The notes: generated by a model from the letters alone, not told the origin. A stretch of 32,308 bases of DNA from an uncultured bacterium (GCA_903885965.1 CAISKQ010000045.1:1-32308), one strand, 5' to 3'; shown: positions 1 to 7,753, counted from the first letter of the stretch. Numbers and translations are program-made.

Positions 1-298
1 CGGTCGGTCTCCATAGTGATTTTCATACACCACTATTGTAGACATTATCCGCAATCTAAGCGAGTGACCCTCTTTCGGGGGTCATTCTGCGTTAGAAACC
101 GAAACCCATTTGAGGGGTCATTCTGTATTGGACAAGACTTGGGTTTGACATTTTCTTGAATTACTGCTATTCTATCGGGAGTTAAATAATCATAAGACAT
201 ACAACATACAACATATAACAAATAGCTTAAACACACGAAACTTGCCATTTGATTCGTGACCTGTGCTATGTGCTACATGCTTAATGTTACATGAAAAA
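1..298. other. Leader region with promoter and repeat fragments upstream of rplY
   Basis: No supported gene. It holds a short hairpin (GACCC/GGGTC around TCTTTC, about 66-83), two copies of a GGGGTCATTCTG motif (near 78 and 115), a good sigma70-type promoter (listed separately) and A/C-rich repetitive leader sequence with runs of ACATACAAC type. The minus-strand ORFs of the track here have no support. The ATG at 263 lies in the repetitive leader and is not the likely start of rplY. Confidence 0.6.
145..173 (+). promoter_or_regulatory. Sigma70-type promoter for rplY
   Basis: TTGACA (145-150), 17-nt spacer, TATTCT (168-173) preceded by TGC, i.e. an extended -10. It predicts transcription starting near 180 and a leader of about 120 nt before the rplY ATG at 299. 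Confidence 0.7.
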
Positions 299-961
299 AT
301 GAGCAAATTAATAACGCTTAAAGCGGATATTCGAGATATAGTTGGAAAAAAAGTTGCTAAATTTAGGAAGGAAAATAAGGTTCCTGCTGTCATTTATGGA
401 AACAAAATTGCTGCGCAAAATTTGTGGATTAATGATCTTGAATTCTCTCGAGTGCATAGCAAGGCTGGAGAAAGCGCTTTGATTGAATTGGAAGTTGGCG
501 GAAAAAAACTTAGCGTGCTTATTCATGAACTTCAGCATGATCACAGAAGTGGGAAAGTTTCTCATATTGATTTCTTCCAAGTCAATATGAAAGAAGAAGT
601 TGAAACTGAAATTCCACTAGAGTTTATTGGAGAATCGGAAGCTGTCAAAGCTCACGGCGGAGTTTTGATTAAAAACATGGATGCAGTTTCTGTTAAATGT
701 TTGCCAGCAAATCTTCCAGAAAAATTCGTGATCGACTTGTCAAAACTTACAACTTTTGAAGACCACATCACAATTGCTGATTTAAAAACTTCAGAATTGG
801 TGGAAATTTTGCTTGAAGATGACGCGGTGATTGCTCTTGTGGCTGCTCCGCGCACTGAAGCTGAAATGGATGGACTCAATAATAAAGTGGAAGAAGATGT
901 CACCAAAGTTGCCGGCGTAGTTAAAGAAGTTGCGCCTGCTGTTGAAGAAAAGAAGAAATAA
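299..961 (+). CDS. rplY: 50S ribosomal protein L25/general stress protein CTC
   Basis: Binds 5S rRNA in the central protuberance of the large ribosomal subunit. The protein is about 220 aa, the long CTC form: an N-terminal L25 beta-barrel (starting SKLITLKADIRDIVGKK, residues 1-90) and a C-terminal beta domain (from DFFQVNMKEEVETEIPLEF, about 90-185), followed by an acidic/lysine-rich tail ending EEKKK. I chose ATG 299 because the family alignment begins at SKLITL; the track start at 263 would add 12 residues coded by repeat-like leader. There is no clear Shine-Dalgarno, only an A-rich run before the ATG. It is monocistronic, with its own promoter and a terminator at 982-1015. Confidence 0.93.
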   Translation: MSKLITLKADIRDIVGKKVAKFRKENKVPAVIYGNKIAAQNLWINDLEFSRVHSKAGESALIELEVGGKKLSVLIHELQHDHRSGKVSHIDFFQVNMKEEVETEIPLEFIGESEAVKAHGGVLIKNMDAVSVKCLPANLPEKFVIDLSKLTTFEDHITIADLKTSELVEILLEDDAVIALVAAPRTEAEMDGLNNKVEEDVTKVAGVVKEVAPAVEEKKK

Positions 962-981
962 TATTGTGAAAATTTGAATTT

Positions 982-1015
982 CAAAAAAACGAGGATTTTT
1001 TCCTTGTTTTTTTTG
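982..1015 (+). terminator. Intrinsic terminator after rplY
   Basis: Hairpin with arms CAAAAAAACGAGGA and TCCTTGTTTTTTTTG around a T-rich loop, followed by its own T-run. It lies 21 bases after the rplY stop. Confidence 0.75.
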
Positions 1016-1049
1016 TGCAGCAACTTGTCTGTGGATAACTTTCATTTTG

Positions 1050-1077
1050 TTGCATTCTGTTTTTGTGGTATTATAAA
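1050..1077 (+). promoter_or_regulatory. Probable promoter of the TSR-protein gene
   Basis: TTGCAT (1050-1055), 16-nt spacer, TATAAA (1072-1077). An overlapping extended -10 TGG-TATTAT (1066-1074) is the alternative. Either places the transcript start 30-45 nt before ATG 1124. Confidence 0.5.
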
Positions 1078-1123
1078 AACATGAAAAGGGAATTAAACTT
1101 TTAAAAAAATAAACAAAAAAATT

Positions 1124-2710
1124 ATGCGTGCTGAAAAGATTGTTAAATTTTGTTTAATAATGTCATTGTTTTTGGTGGGCGTATTTTTTTCAGTGTTGCC
1201 CGGTGAAAATATTGCTCAGGCGGCTTCAACTGGAAGTATGACTATTGCTCCAGTTTCTGGAACAGATCTCCTTTGTGGTCTTGAAGATGTTGAAGATTAT
1301 ACGGCTGATAGTTCTGAACCTTCTGAATTATGTTCCGTTGAAGGTTCTGGAAAACCGGTAAATTTAAGCTGGAATGTTCCTGGCGCGATTTCATGTAGTG
1401 GCAAAATAACAAATGCTAATACTGCAGTTGAATACGCTTCACATCCATGGAAAGGGTCAAAAGGCACTAATGGGTCTCAAACAATTAATCTTCCCGGGAC
1501 TGAGCGTGTAATTATAGAATTAGATTGTGCTGGTGGAACGATGCTTTATTTTGATGTTGAAAATAACATCTTGCCACATACTGAGCTTTCGGCTACTCAG
1601 GGATTATGCGTCCCTGTTTATACTTGTGGTTTTTCTTGTTCCCAGCCAATGTGTGTGGTTAATGGTTCTTCGCCATCTTCAATTAGTATTCCCAGTGGAT
1701 CAAGTGTAACGCTTGCATGGAATAATTTGTATGCCACCTCCTGTGTTGCCTCTGGTGATTGGAGCGGAATCAAGCAGGAAGAGGGACCAAAGAAGGATTT
1801 TACTGAATCAACTGGTCCCCTGACATCATCAAAAACATACACACTTACTTGTAGCGGGTATGGAGATTCAAGCTCAAAGACTGTCAATGTGAATGTTTTT
1901 GTTGATGGGGATTGGTCTAGTTGGAGCACTTGCAGTAAAACCTGTGGAGGCGGAGTTCAAGCAAGAACTTGCACGAACCCAGCTCCTGCTGGTGGGGGAG
2001 CCTCCTGCTCTGGTCCATCTTCACAAGCTTGCAATACTCAGTCCTGTTATAACAATTGTGCTGCTGGTACCTGCACCACTACAACTTGCGATAATGGCCT
2101 TGAAAATGTTCCAGGAACAAAAAATTGTGTTCCTGATAACTCTTGCGCAGCTTTAACTTGTAGCACTACAACCTGTGCCAATAATCTCGGTGACTGGATT
2201 CCCGGTACTTTGATTTGTGCCGATAATCACTGCGCTGACAACACCTGCACTACTAAAACCTGCCACAACAGCCTTGCTTGGGTTCCTGGCGCTATGAGCT
2301 GTGACCCTAATTGCGCAGCAAGCACTTGCACTACTGATACTTGTGACAATGGCACTTCTATAGTCCCTGGCACAAAAAATTGTACTTGTAACACAGCTGA
2401 TATTTGTAAAGCTAGCGACAATGGCTCTCCAACAACTTGCCATGGCGCCCCGGGAACAAAGCTCGCAAATTTTTCCACAACCGATACTTGCGATAAAGTA
2501 GACAGATTTTGCACAGCATCTGAATGCGGAAGAACCATCCCATCAGTAAAAGCTTCCTGTACCAGACAAGACTTGAGTGGTTGTTTCAATCCGAAGGCCT
2601 GCCCAACAATCAACACTTGTCGCGTAACACCATTGCCAACCGAAACTCGAAAATGTCCTGGTTGTCCGATTGGAGCTACTCTGGGTGGAACTATCGAAAC
2701 TAAGCCATAA
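1124..2710 (+). CDS. Secreted cysteine-rich protein with thrombospondin type 1 repeat
   Basis: 528 aa. A signal peptide (hydrophobic core about 8-25, likely cleavage after AQA near residue 33) predicts export. Residues 40-160 and 175-260 look like two beta-sandwich/Ig-like units with paired cysteines (the second contains SGSSVTLAWNN and TYTLTCSG). Residues 261-308 form a TSP1 repeat: WSSWSTC, then SKTCGGG, R-TC and regularly spaced cysteines. Residues 312-420 carry four tandem repeats of about 25-29 aa with the pattern CAxxTCTTxTCxN...VPGTxxC, then a further Cys-rich tail. No enzyme motif is visible. Likely a disulfide-rich surface or adhesion protein; that role is inferred. No obvious C-terminal membrane anchor. 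Monocistronic, with no Shine-Dalgarno. Confidence 0.8.
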   Translation: MRAEKIVKFCLIMSLFLVGVFFSVLPGENIAQAASTGSMTIAPVSGTDLLCGLEDVEDYTADSSEPSELCSVEGSGKPVNLSWNVPGAISCSGKITNANTAVEYASHPWKGSKGTNGSQTINLPGTERVIIELDCAGGTMLYFDVENNILPHTELSATQGLCVPVYTCGFSCSQPMCVVNGSSPSSISIPSGSSVTLAWNNLYATSCVASGDWSGIKQEEGPKKDFTESTGPLTSSKTYTLTCSGYGDSSSKTVNVNVFVDGDWSSWSTCSKTCGGGVQARTCTNPAPAGGGASCSGPSSQACNTQSCYNNCAAGTCTTTTCDNGLENVPGTKNCVPDNSCAALTCSTTTCANNLGDWIPGTLICADNHCADNTCTTKTCHNSLAWVPGAMSCDPNCAASTCTTDTCDNGTSIVPGTKNCTCNTADICKASDNGSPTTCHGAPGTKLANFSTTDTCDKVDRFCTASECGRTIPSVKASCTRQDLSGCFNPKACPTINTCRVTPLPTETRKCPGCPIGATLGGTIETKP

Positions 2711-2712
2711 GA

Positions 2713-2740
2713 TAAATAAATAAATAAATAAATAAATAAA
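2713..2740. repeat. TAAA tetranucleotide microsatellite
   Basis: About six perfect tandem TAAA units directly after the stop codon of the TSR gene. A candidate slippage tract, but outside any coding sequence. Confidence 0.85.
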
Positions 2741-2743
2741 ATC

Positions 2744-2771
2744 TTAACTTGCGTAAATTATCGCAAGTTAA
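2744..2771. repeat. Perfect 10-bp inverted repeat upstream of small anchored protein
   Basis: TTAACTTGCG and CGCAAGTTAA separated by 8 nt, ending 12 nt before ATG 2784. There is no T-run after it, so it is not a standard terminator; it may be an operator or an mRNA leader hairpin. Confidence 0.55.
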
Positions 2772-2783
2772 CAATACAAAAAA

Positions 2784-3188
2784 ATGAATCAAAAAAACAA
2801 ACTAATTGCTCTAATTGCAATCATTGCTGTAATCATAATCATCGGAGCCTATCTTGTTAAACAAAGTCAACCAACAGCTGTAGCTCCACAACCGGTAGCT
2901 CCTATTAATACTGAAGCTGTCAAACAAGTAGCAACAACTCCAGTTGCCACAACAGCAGTTCCTCAAGTTCCACCGCAGGTAATAGCAGGGAAAGTTCGCT
3001 CCATAAATGAAAAACAAGTTTACATTGAACTTGCTGATGGCAAAGGTGCCGCTGTTAACATCAATGCAGCTACTCCAGTTAAAAGTGTTGATGGTAAAAT
3101 GGGAAACCTTAGTATTTTAAAAACAGGGGCTGCAGTTAGTATCACAGTTAACAAAAATACTGACGCACTTGAAATTTCAATCAAGTAG
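2784..3188 (+). CDS. Small membrane-anchored protein, DUF5666-like
   Basis: 134 aa of unknown function. An N-terminal membrane anchor (residues 6-24, LIALIAIIAVIIIIGAYL) is followed by a Pro/Ala/Thr/Val-rich linker (about 28-68). A C-terminal beta domain of about 65 aa starts near VIAGKVRSINEKQVYIELADGKG and resembles the DUF5666 / OB-like modules common in exported bacterial proteins. The hydrophobic segment with no clear cleavage site suggests it stays tethered with the beta domain outside. The perfect inverted repeat just upstream and the strong terminator downstream make it a single-gene unit. The family assignment is by pattern only. Confidence 0.65.
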   Translation: MNQKNKLIALIAIIAVIIIIGAYLVKQSQPTAVAPQPVAPINTEAVKQVATTPVATTAVPQVPPQVIAGKVRSINEKQVYIELADGKGAAVNINAATPVKSVDGKMGNLSILKTGAAVSITVNKNTDALEISIK

Positions 3189-3212
3189 TTTTTCAAAAAA
3201 ACAAACTATTTT

Positions 3213-3244
3213 CAAAAAGACAAGGAGAAATCCTTGTCTTTTTG
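3213..3244 (+). terminator. Intrinsic terminator after DUF5666-like gene
   Basis: Perfect 14-bp stem (CAAAAAGACAAGGA / TCCTTGTCTTTTTG) closed by a GAAA tetraloop and ending in a T-run. Confidence 0.85.
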
Positions 3245-3264
3245 TTGCTCTGAAATTTTAAGTC

Positions 3265-3292
3265 TTGCATATACGGCTCTGCGTGCTAGAAT
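3265..3292 (+). promoter_or_regulatory. Promoter of the peptidoglycan hydrolase gene
   Basis: TTGCAT (3265-3270), 16-nt spacer, TAGAAT (3287-3292) with an extended -10 TGC. About 30 nt from the ATG at 3322. Confidence 0.65.
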
Positions 3293-3321
3293 TAACATAG
3301 GTGAATAAAAAATCAAGATAA

Positions 3322-4716
3322 ATGAACAAAAAAATATCAAAATTAGCGTTTATTTTAGTTTGGGCATTTGTTGCTCCTGCTTTTATTGCGGGTCAGGTTT
3401 CATCTTGGAGTTTGAGCGTTGGCGCAAAAACACTTACACCTGATCAACAGGTAGCAGCTGACAAGGCTGCTGCAGATGCGGCTGCCAAGCAAGCTGAAAT
3501 TGATGCTGCCAAGCAGGATACTATAAAGAATATGTCGGATTTGCAGAAAAAAATAGACAAAGCAAACAAGGCAAAGGCAGATTTGCAAAAAAGTCTTGGT
3601 CAAATTCAGCAGTCGGTTGGGGTGGTTCAGAAAAAAATTACCACTACAAAGTCAGTGATAACAGAGACTGCGACAAATATTTCTCGCAAAGAAGAGGAGA
3701 TAAAAAACCTTAATGATCACATTGCGCTTCAGCAGGAAATGTTGAAAAATTTTATTCAACAAACATACTACATTCAAAATAAACCAATTTTGAGTATGCT
3801 GCTTTCGGATGGAAATTTCTCTGAGTTAATGAGTGGGGATGAACATTTTGGCACCTTGGATGAAAAAATCGTTGGCCTTATTGATGACATAAATTCTAAA
3901 AAAACTCAAGTTGATCAAGACAAGGCACAACTCGCAGAGGCTAAGCATAAAAATGAACAGGTTTTGAACGCAACCGTTGTTCAACAGAAAGGTTTAATTG
4001 CTGATCAAGTTAACGTTCAAGGGGATATCGCTGAAAAAGAAGCAACCATAGCTGAATTGAAACAAAAATTAACAGAATTACAAAATGATCTTAATACCGT
4101 AACTGGTGAGTCATATAATGCAAAAGATATTAAGGACGCTATCGAATATGCAAATAAAAAAACAGGTGTTCCTAACGGGATTTTGTTTGCATTTCTTACG
4201 CAAGAGTCTGGTCGTGGCAAGAATGTTGGGCAATGTACATATAAAGATGTCGAAAAAGTCTCAGTTGCTGGATATAAAAAGTATGGAAAGAAATATCAAG
4301 TTTCTATAGTCACATTGTATAAGCGTTGGGATTTGTTCAAAAAAATTGTACAAGATTTAAATTATAGTGAAAGTAAAAAAGTTTCATGTACCATTCCTTT
4401 TTCCAAGGCTGGACCAAATCAAGGAGGCGCAATGGGAGCTGCCCAGTTTATGTCTGACACTTGGAATAGTTATAAATCTCAAGTTGCCGCCAATACCGGA
4501 CACTCAAATCCTGATCCATGGAATCTAACCGATGGAGCTATGGCACTCGCAATCAAAGTGAAAAATGCTGGAGGAACATCAACCAATTCTTCTTCGATAA
4601 AAAAAATGGTAACCAAATATTATGGCGCATCTCCTGACAATGACGCCACTGCAAAAAACTATTATAATAACATCCTTTATTTTGTAAAGAATTATGATAA
4701 ATTAATCAGTAATTGA
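3322..4716 (+). CDS. Exported coiled-coil protein with lytic transglycosylase-like domain
   Basis: 464 aa. Signal peptide at residues 1-35 (hydrophobic core 8-23). Residues 40-260 are heptad-rich, Ala/Lys/Gln-rich coiled coils interrupted near 145-185 by a segment like the PcsB/CwlO N-terminal region (FIQQTYYIQNKPILSMLLS). Residues 265-464 form an SLT/goose-lysozyme-like domain: the catalytic Glu is probably E295 in FLTQESGRG, followed by the hallmark GAMGAAQFMSDTW. It would cleave glycan strands of peptidoglycan outside the membrane; the coiled coil probably controls access, as for PcsB/EnvC-type regulators (inference). The fusion of a PcsB-like coil to a transglycosylase rather than a CHAP domain is notable. 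Own promoter; stop TGA. Confidence 0.78.
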   Translation: MNKKISKLAFILVWAFVAPAFIAGQVSSWSLSVGAKTLTPDQQVAADKAAADAAAKQAEIDAAKQDTIKNMSDLQKKIDKANKAKADLQKSLGQIQQSVGVVQKKITTTKSVITETATNISRKEEEIKNLNDHIALQQEMLKNFIQQTYYIQNKPILSMLLSDGNFSELMSGDEHFGTLDEKIVGLIDDINSKKTQVDQDKAQLAEAKHKNEQVLNATVVQQKGLIADQVNVQGDIAEKEATIAELKQKLTELQNDLNTVTGESYNAKDIKDAIEYANKKTGVPNGILFAFLTQESGRGKNVGQCTYKDVEKVSVAGYKKYGKKYQVSIVTLYKRWDLFKKIVQDLNYSESKKVSCTIPFSKAGPNQGGAMGAAQFMSDTWNSYKSQVAANTGHSNPDPWNLTDGAMALAIKVKNAGGTSTNSSSIKKMVTKYYGASPDNDATAKNYYNNILYFVKNYDKLISN

Positions 4717-4757
4717 GTAGCTATTAAGTCGCTTAAGTAGCTCAAGAAGCTTAAACG
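4714..4757. repeat. Short AAGTAGCT/GAAGCTTAA-type intergenic repeat
   Basis: Imperfect repeats of AGCTATTAAG, GCTTAAGTAGCT and AAGCTTAAA fill the 43-bp gap before metG. Similar words recur at 30527-30573 between parB and rel, suggesting one dispersed family. Confidence 0.45.
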
Positions 4758-4759
4758 AA

Positions 4760-6178
4760 ATGGATAAATTTTACATCACCACAACCCTACCATATGTAAA
4801 TGCTCAGCCGCACGCTGGTTTTGCAATGGAGATAATTGAAGCTGACGTGTTGGCGCGTTTTAATCGTCAACTCGGAAAAGAAGTTTTTTTTAACACCGGA
4901 ACTGATGAACATGGTTTGAAGCTCTATCGCAAAGCGCAGGAGCTAAAAATAGATGTGCAGGATTACGTTACGCAGCAAGCCGAAAATTTCAAAAAAATGA
5001 AAGAGATTCTAGATCTTAGCTGGGATAATTTTATTCGTACCACTGACCAGCATCACGTCTTGGCTGCACAAGAATTTTGGAAAAGATGCGAAGCGTCAGG
5101 CGACATTTACACTAAAGCCTATAAAGTAAAATACTGTGTCGGATGTGAATTGGAAAAAACTGATTCTGAATTGATAGAAGGAAAATGTCCACTTCATCCA
5201 AATGCGCAATTGGAAATCATTGAAGAAGAAAATCATTTCTTTAGATTTTCGAAATATCAACAACAGCTTTTGGATTTGTATGAAAAAAAACCTGATTTTG
5301 TTTTGCCAAAAAATCGTTTGAAGGAGATTAGAAATTTTGTCGCTGGCGGTTTGGAGGATTTTTCAATTTCACGTTTGAAAGAAAAAATGCCGTGGGGAAT
5401 TGAGGTTCCAGGTAGCCCGGATCATGTGATGTATGTCTGGTTTGATGCATTGGTAAATTATGTCAGTGCGATTGGTTGGCCAACTGATATGGAAAAATTC
5501 AATGGAATTTGGCCGGTTGTGCAATTGGCCGGGAAGGATAACCTTCGCCAACAATCTGCGATGTGGCAATCAATGCTGCTGTCTGCTGGCATTGAGCCTT
5601 CAAGACAAATTTTCATCAATGGCTTCATTACAGTTGATGGGCAAAAGATGAGCAAAAGTGTTGGCAATGTAATCAGTCCGGTTGAGATGGTGGAAAAATT
5701 CGGTATTGATGGCACTCGCTATCTTTTGCTTAGTGGTGGAAATTTTGGCGAAGATATGGATATCACTTGGGAGCGTCTGACTGAAAAATACAACGCCGAT
5801 TTGGCCAATGGGTTGGGAAATCTTGTTTCAAGAATCATCAAGCTTAGTAACAGCCTGCAAGGCAATGAAAATCCTCAGTCAGCAGCAAATCCATTGGCTG
5901 TTGATTTTTCTGACTTTACAAACAAGATGGAATTTGGCAAAGCTTTGGAATGTGTTTGGAATATTGTTCGGCAGGATAATAAATTTATTGAAGATAACAA
6001 ACCTTGGGAACTTGCAAAATCTGATCAAAAAAAATTTGCCGAAGTCATGGAGAAATTACTGGCAGACCTTACTTTGATTGCTGAATTGCTCGCTGCATTT
6101 TTACCAAAAACTGCTTACAAGATAAAAACCGCTCTCGAAACCAAAACTATTGAATCACTTTTTCAACGAATAAAATAA
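4760..6178 (+). CDS. metG: Methionyl-tRNA synthetase
   Basis: 472 aa class I synthetase charging tRNA-Met. The HIGH-type motif appears early (PYVNAQPHAGFA, residues 10-21). The connective-peptide domain carries a zinc-knuckle-like set (YCVGCELE...GKCPLH, about 126-146). KMSKSVGN (about 297-304) is the KMSKS loop, and the anticodon-binding helical domain fills the rest (about 340-472). The C-terminal EMAP/Trbp-like tRNA-binding appendix of longer MetRS is absent, giving the compact form. Start codon 4760 begins MDKFYITTTLPY, as expected for the family. tatD follows 79 bp later; this metG-tatD pairing is common in bacteria. Confidence 0.96.
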   Translation: MDKFYITTTLPYVNAQPHAGFAMEIIEADVLARFNRQLGKEVFFNTGTDEHGLKLYRKAQELKIDVQDYVTQQAENFKKMKEILDLSWDNFIRTTDQHHVLAAQEFWKRCEASGDIYTKAYKVKYCVGCELEKTDSELIEGKCPLHPNAQLEIIEEENHFFRFSKYQQQLLDLYEKKPDFVLPKNRLKEIRNFVAGGLEDFSISRLKEKMPWGIEVPGSPDHVMYVWFDALVNYVSAIGWPTDMEKFNGIWPVVQLAGKDNLRQQSAMWQSMLLSAGIEPSRQIFINGFITVDGQKMSKSVGNVISPVEMVEKFGIDGTRYLLLSGGNFGEDMDITWERLTEKYNADLANGLGNLVSRIIKLSNSLQGNENPQSAANPLAVDFSDFTNKMEFGKALECVWNIVRQDNKFIEDNKPWELAKSDQKKFAEVMEKLLADLTLIAELLAAFLPKTAYKIKTALETKTIESLFQRIK

Positions 6179-6257
6179 GCGCAAAACGTGCAACGCAAAA
6201 CGCATAACGTGGAATTCGAAACACGCTCCAAGTTTTACGTTCCACGTTCCACGTCTA
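6179..6257. repeat. AACGT/ACGTT-rich palindromic spacer between metG and tatD
   Basis: Repeated words AAAACGTGCAACG, AACGTGGAA, TTCCACGTTCCACG. The left part pairs with the right part (CGTGGAA / TTCCACG), so it can fold into a hairpin. It ends 4 bp before the tatD ATG. Confidence 0.5.
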
Positions 6258-7169
6258 ATGTTTTTCGACACCCACGCCCACGTTAATTTCAATGCTTTTA
6301 AAGACGACGGAGAAGAAGTTCTGCGTCGCTCGCTTGAAAATGGAATGAATGTGGTTAATGTCGGTTCGCAGTATTCCACTAGCAAAAGGGCAGTGGAATA
6401 TGCGCACAAATTTGAAAACTTGGGGACTAAGTCCCCACTTGGGGACTTAGTCCCCAAGTTTTCAGCCGGAGGAGTCTACGCAGCTATCGGAATTCATCCT
6501 GTGCACTTGAAAAAAGGCAGTTTCACTCACCAAGACCCATGGGAAATTGATGAAGAAGATGAGTCCGCCTCTTCGGCGGGCAGGGAAATTCCAACGGTTG
6601 GAGAAACTTTTGACTATGCAAAATATCTTGATTTGGCGCGCGATGAAAAAACGATAGCAATTGGCGAGGTCGGTTTGGATTATCATCATTTTGAAGAAGG
6701 GGACGATATTGATTTTTTGAAAAATTTGCAGAAAGAAACTTTACTAAAATTTATTCAGCTTGCAAATGAGGTGCAAAAGCCGATGATGTTTCACTGCTGG
6801 GACGCATATGCGGATTTGTTAGAAATACTAACTAATTTTCCAGTTACCAAGAAAGGAATTGTGCATAGCTTTATTGGTTCTTATAAAACCGCTAACAAAT
6901 TTATTGCGCTTGGTTACAATCTTGGACTCAATGGGATTATTACCTATGGCGATGGCTATGATCGCTTGATTAAGGAAGTTGATTTGAAAAACATCGTGCT
7001 GGAAACTGATTGCCCCTATCTGACTCCGCGTCCTCTTGAAAAAGGAACTCGCAATGAGCCGCTTTTTGTCAATCACGTTGCGCAAAAAATCGCCGACGTC
7101 AAAGGCATTTCAATTGAAGAAGTTGCAAAAATAACTTCGCAAAATGCCAAAGAAATTCTTGGTTTGTAA
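6258..7169 (+). CDS. tatD: TatD family metal-dependent hydrolase/DNase carrying two repeat-derived insertions
   Basis: 303 aa, against about 255-260 for typical TatD. TIM-barrel amidohydrolase-type deoxyribonuclease. Metal-site motifs are all present: DTHAHVNF (4-11), GEVGLDYHH (about 137-145), FHCWDAY, the His of VHSF, and ETDCPYL near 250. It starts at MFFDTHAHVN, the canonical beginning. Two stretches do not belong to the family pattern. The first is about 17 aa, LGTKSPLGDLVPK with flanks, between AHKFE and the strand VYAAIGIHP, encoded exactly by a perfect palindrome. The second is an SASSAGR peptide inside a charged loop before the GEVGLD motif, encoded by a small hairpin. Both are in frame and sit in loops, so the enzyme is probably active. 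Confidence 0.88.
   Translation: MFFDTHAHVNFNAFKDDGEEVLRRSLENGMNVVNVGSQYSTSKRAVEYAHKFENLGTKSPLGDLVPKFSAGGVYAAIGIHPVHLKKGSFTHQDPWEIDEEDESASSAGREIPTVGETFDYAKYLDLARDEKTIAIGEVGLDYHHFEEGDDIDFLKNLQKETLLKFIQLANEVQKPMMFHCWDAYADLLEILTNFPVTKKGIVHSFIGSYKTANKFIALGYNLGLNGIITYGDGYDRLIKEVDLKNIVLETDCPYLTPRPLEKGTRNEPLFVNHVAQKIADVKGISIEEVAKITSQNAKEILGL
6413..6464. repeat. Family P palindromic element, copy 1 (in frame in tatD)
   Basis: Perfect inverted repeat with 25-bp arms around a 2-bp centre (CT). Each arm contains the near-palindrome GGGGACTWAGTCCCC, so the element is a nested palindrome. It encodes ENLGTKSPLGDLVPKFS in tatD. A second copy is in atpG. Confidence 0.93.
6564..6583. repeat. Family H hairpin, copy 1 (in frame in tatD)
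   Basis: TCCGCC-TCTTC-GGCGGG hairpin (6-bp stem, 5-nt loop) encoding SASSAGR. The related copy in atpD (15678-15694) keeps the loop pattern TCWTC, the reading frame and compensating stem changes. Confidence 0.65.
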
Positions 7170-7182
7170 ATTTCGAAAAAAT

Positions 7183-7220
7183 AAAAAAGTCGCACTCTTT
7201 CGGGGGCAACTTGTTTTTTT
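7183..7220 (+). terminator. Weak terminator-like hairpin after tatD
   Basis: AAGT-C-GC pairs with GC-A-ACTT around CTTTCGGGG, followed by TTGTTTTTTT. The stem is short with a mismatch, but the position 14 nt after the tatD stop and the T-run fit a terminator. Confidence 0.4.
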
Positions 7221-7318
7221 GACATTTAAAAGTGGAAAGAAGGGCTAAGAGCGGTTGGTGGAAAATAAATGCGTTGAGAATTTTTCCACTTCTACTCTTG
7301 CCCTTCTTTTAATAGTGC

Positions 7319-7382
7319 CTGTTCTGGTAAACTCCCGTTGTACTAATCCGTTGATTAGTCGAAAGTTCTTGGAAAAGAACAG
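7319..7382. other. Structured element with mutually exclusive pairings
   Basis: An outer stem CTGTTCT (7319-7325) / AGAACAG (7376-7382) encloses the perfect hairpin ACTAATC-CGTT-GATTAGT (7342-7359). The segment AAGAAC (7375-7380) can instead pair with GTTCTT (7365-7370) around a GGAA loop. The two foldings exclude each other. Possibly part of an unrecognised RNA; no known RNA family matched by eye. Confidence 0.4.
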
Positions 7383-7489
7383 ACATATTGCTAATTTCAT
7401 TCTAACACCTTATTTTTTCTTGGCAAGTTTCATTTTTACAATGTTATTTTTCTATTTTTTAAGTATCTTTTGCCTTTTAACCTTTGTGA

Positions 7490-7529
7490 CATTCACTTTG
7501 ATACTTTCGAGTATCAAAGTGAATGTCAG
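7490..7529. repeat. Perfect 18-bp hairpin with TTCG tetraloop
   Basis: GACATTCACTTTGATACT and its exact complement flank TTCG. There is no T-run after it on either strand, so not a normal terminator. Only one copy in this window. Confidence 0.85.
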
Positions 7530-7753
7530 ATTTGGTTGGGGAGAAAATTATGAAAAAATTAGGGTTTGTTGCAAATCTGACTTAGCTTTTTTCTGCCATT
7601 CGACTATATATGGTAGAGGGAACTCATTGAAAGAAATATCAAATTGGTTAATTTAATGAAAATTAATTTTTACCATACAACTACATATGGTAGTGCTGGG
7701 TTGCTGAACATTTTATGTTGCAAGAAATGTAAAAAAATTTTTTTCGCAAGAAA

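Noticed and set aside
2153-2616. Minus-strand ORFs opposite the TSR gene
   Set aside because: Shadows created by the cysteine-repeat codons; composition mirrors the plus strand.
7255-7656. 133-aa ORF on plus after tatD
   Set aside because: Low-complexity, Phe/Leu-rich translation of T-rich DNA. It runs through several perfect hairpins, has no ribosome-binding site and no recognisable domain.
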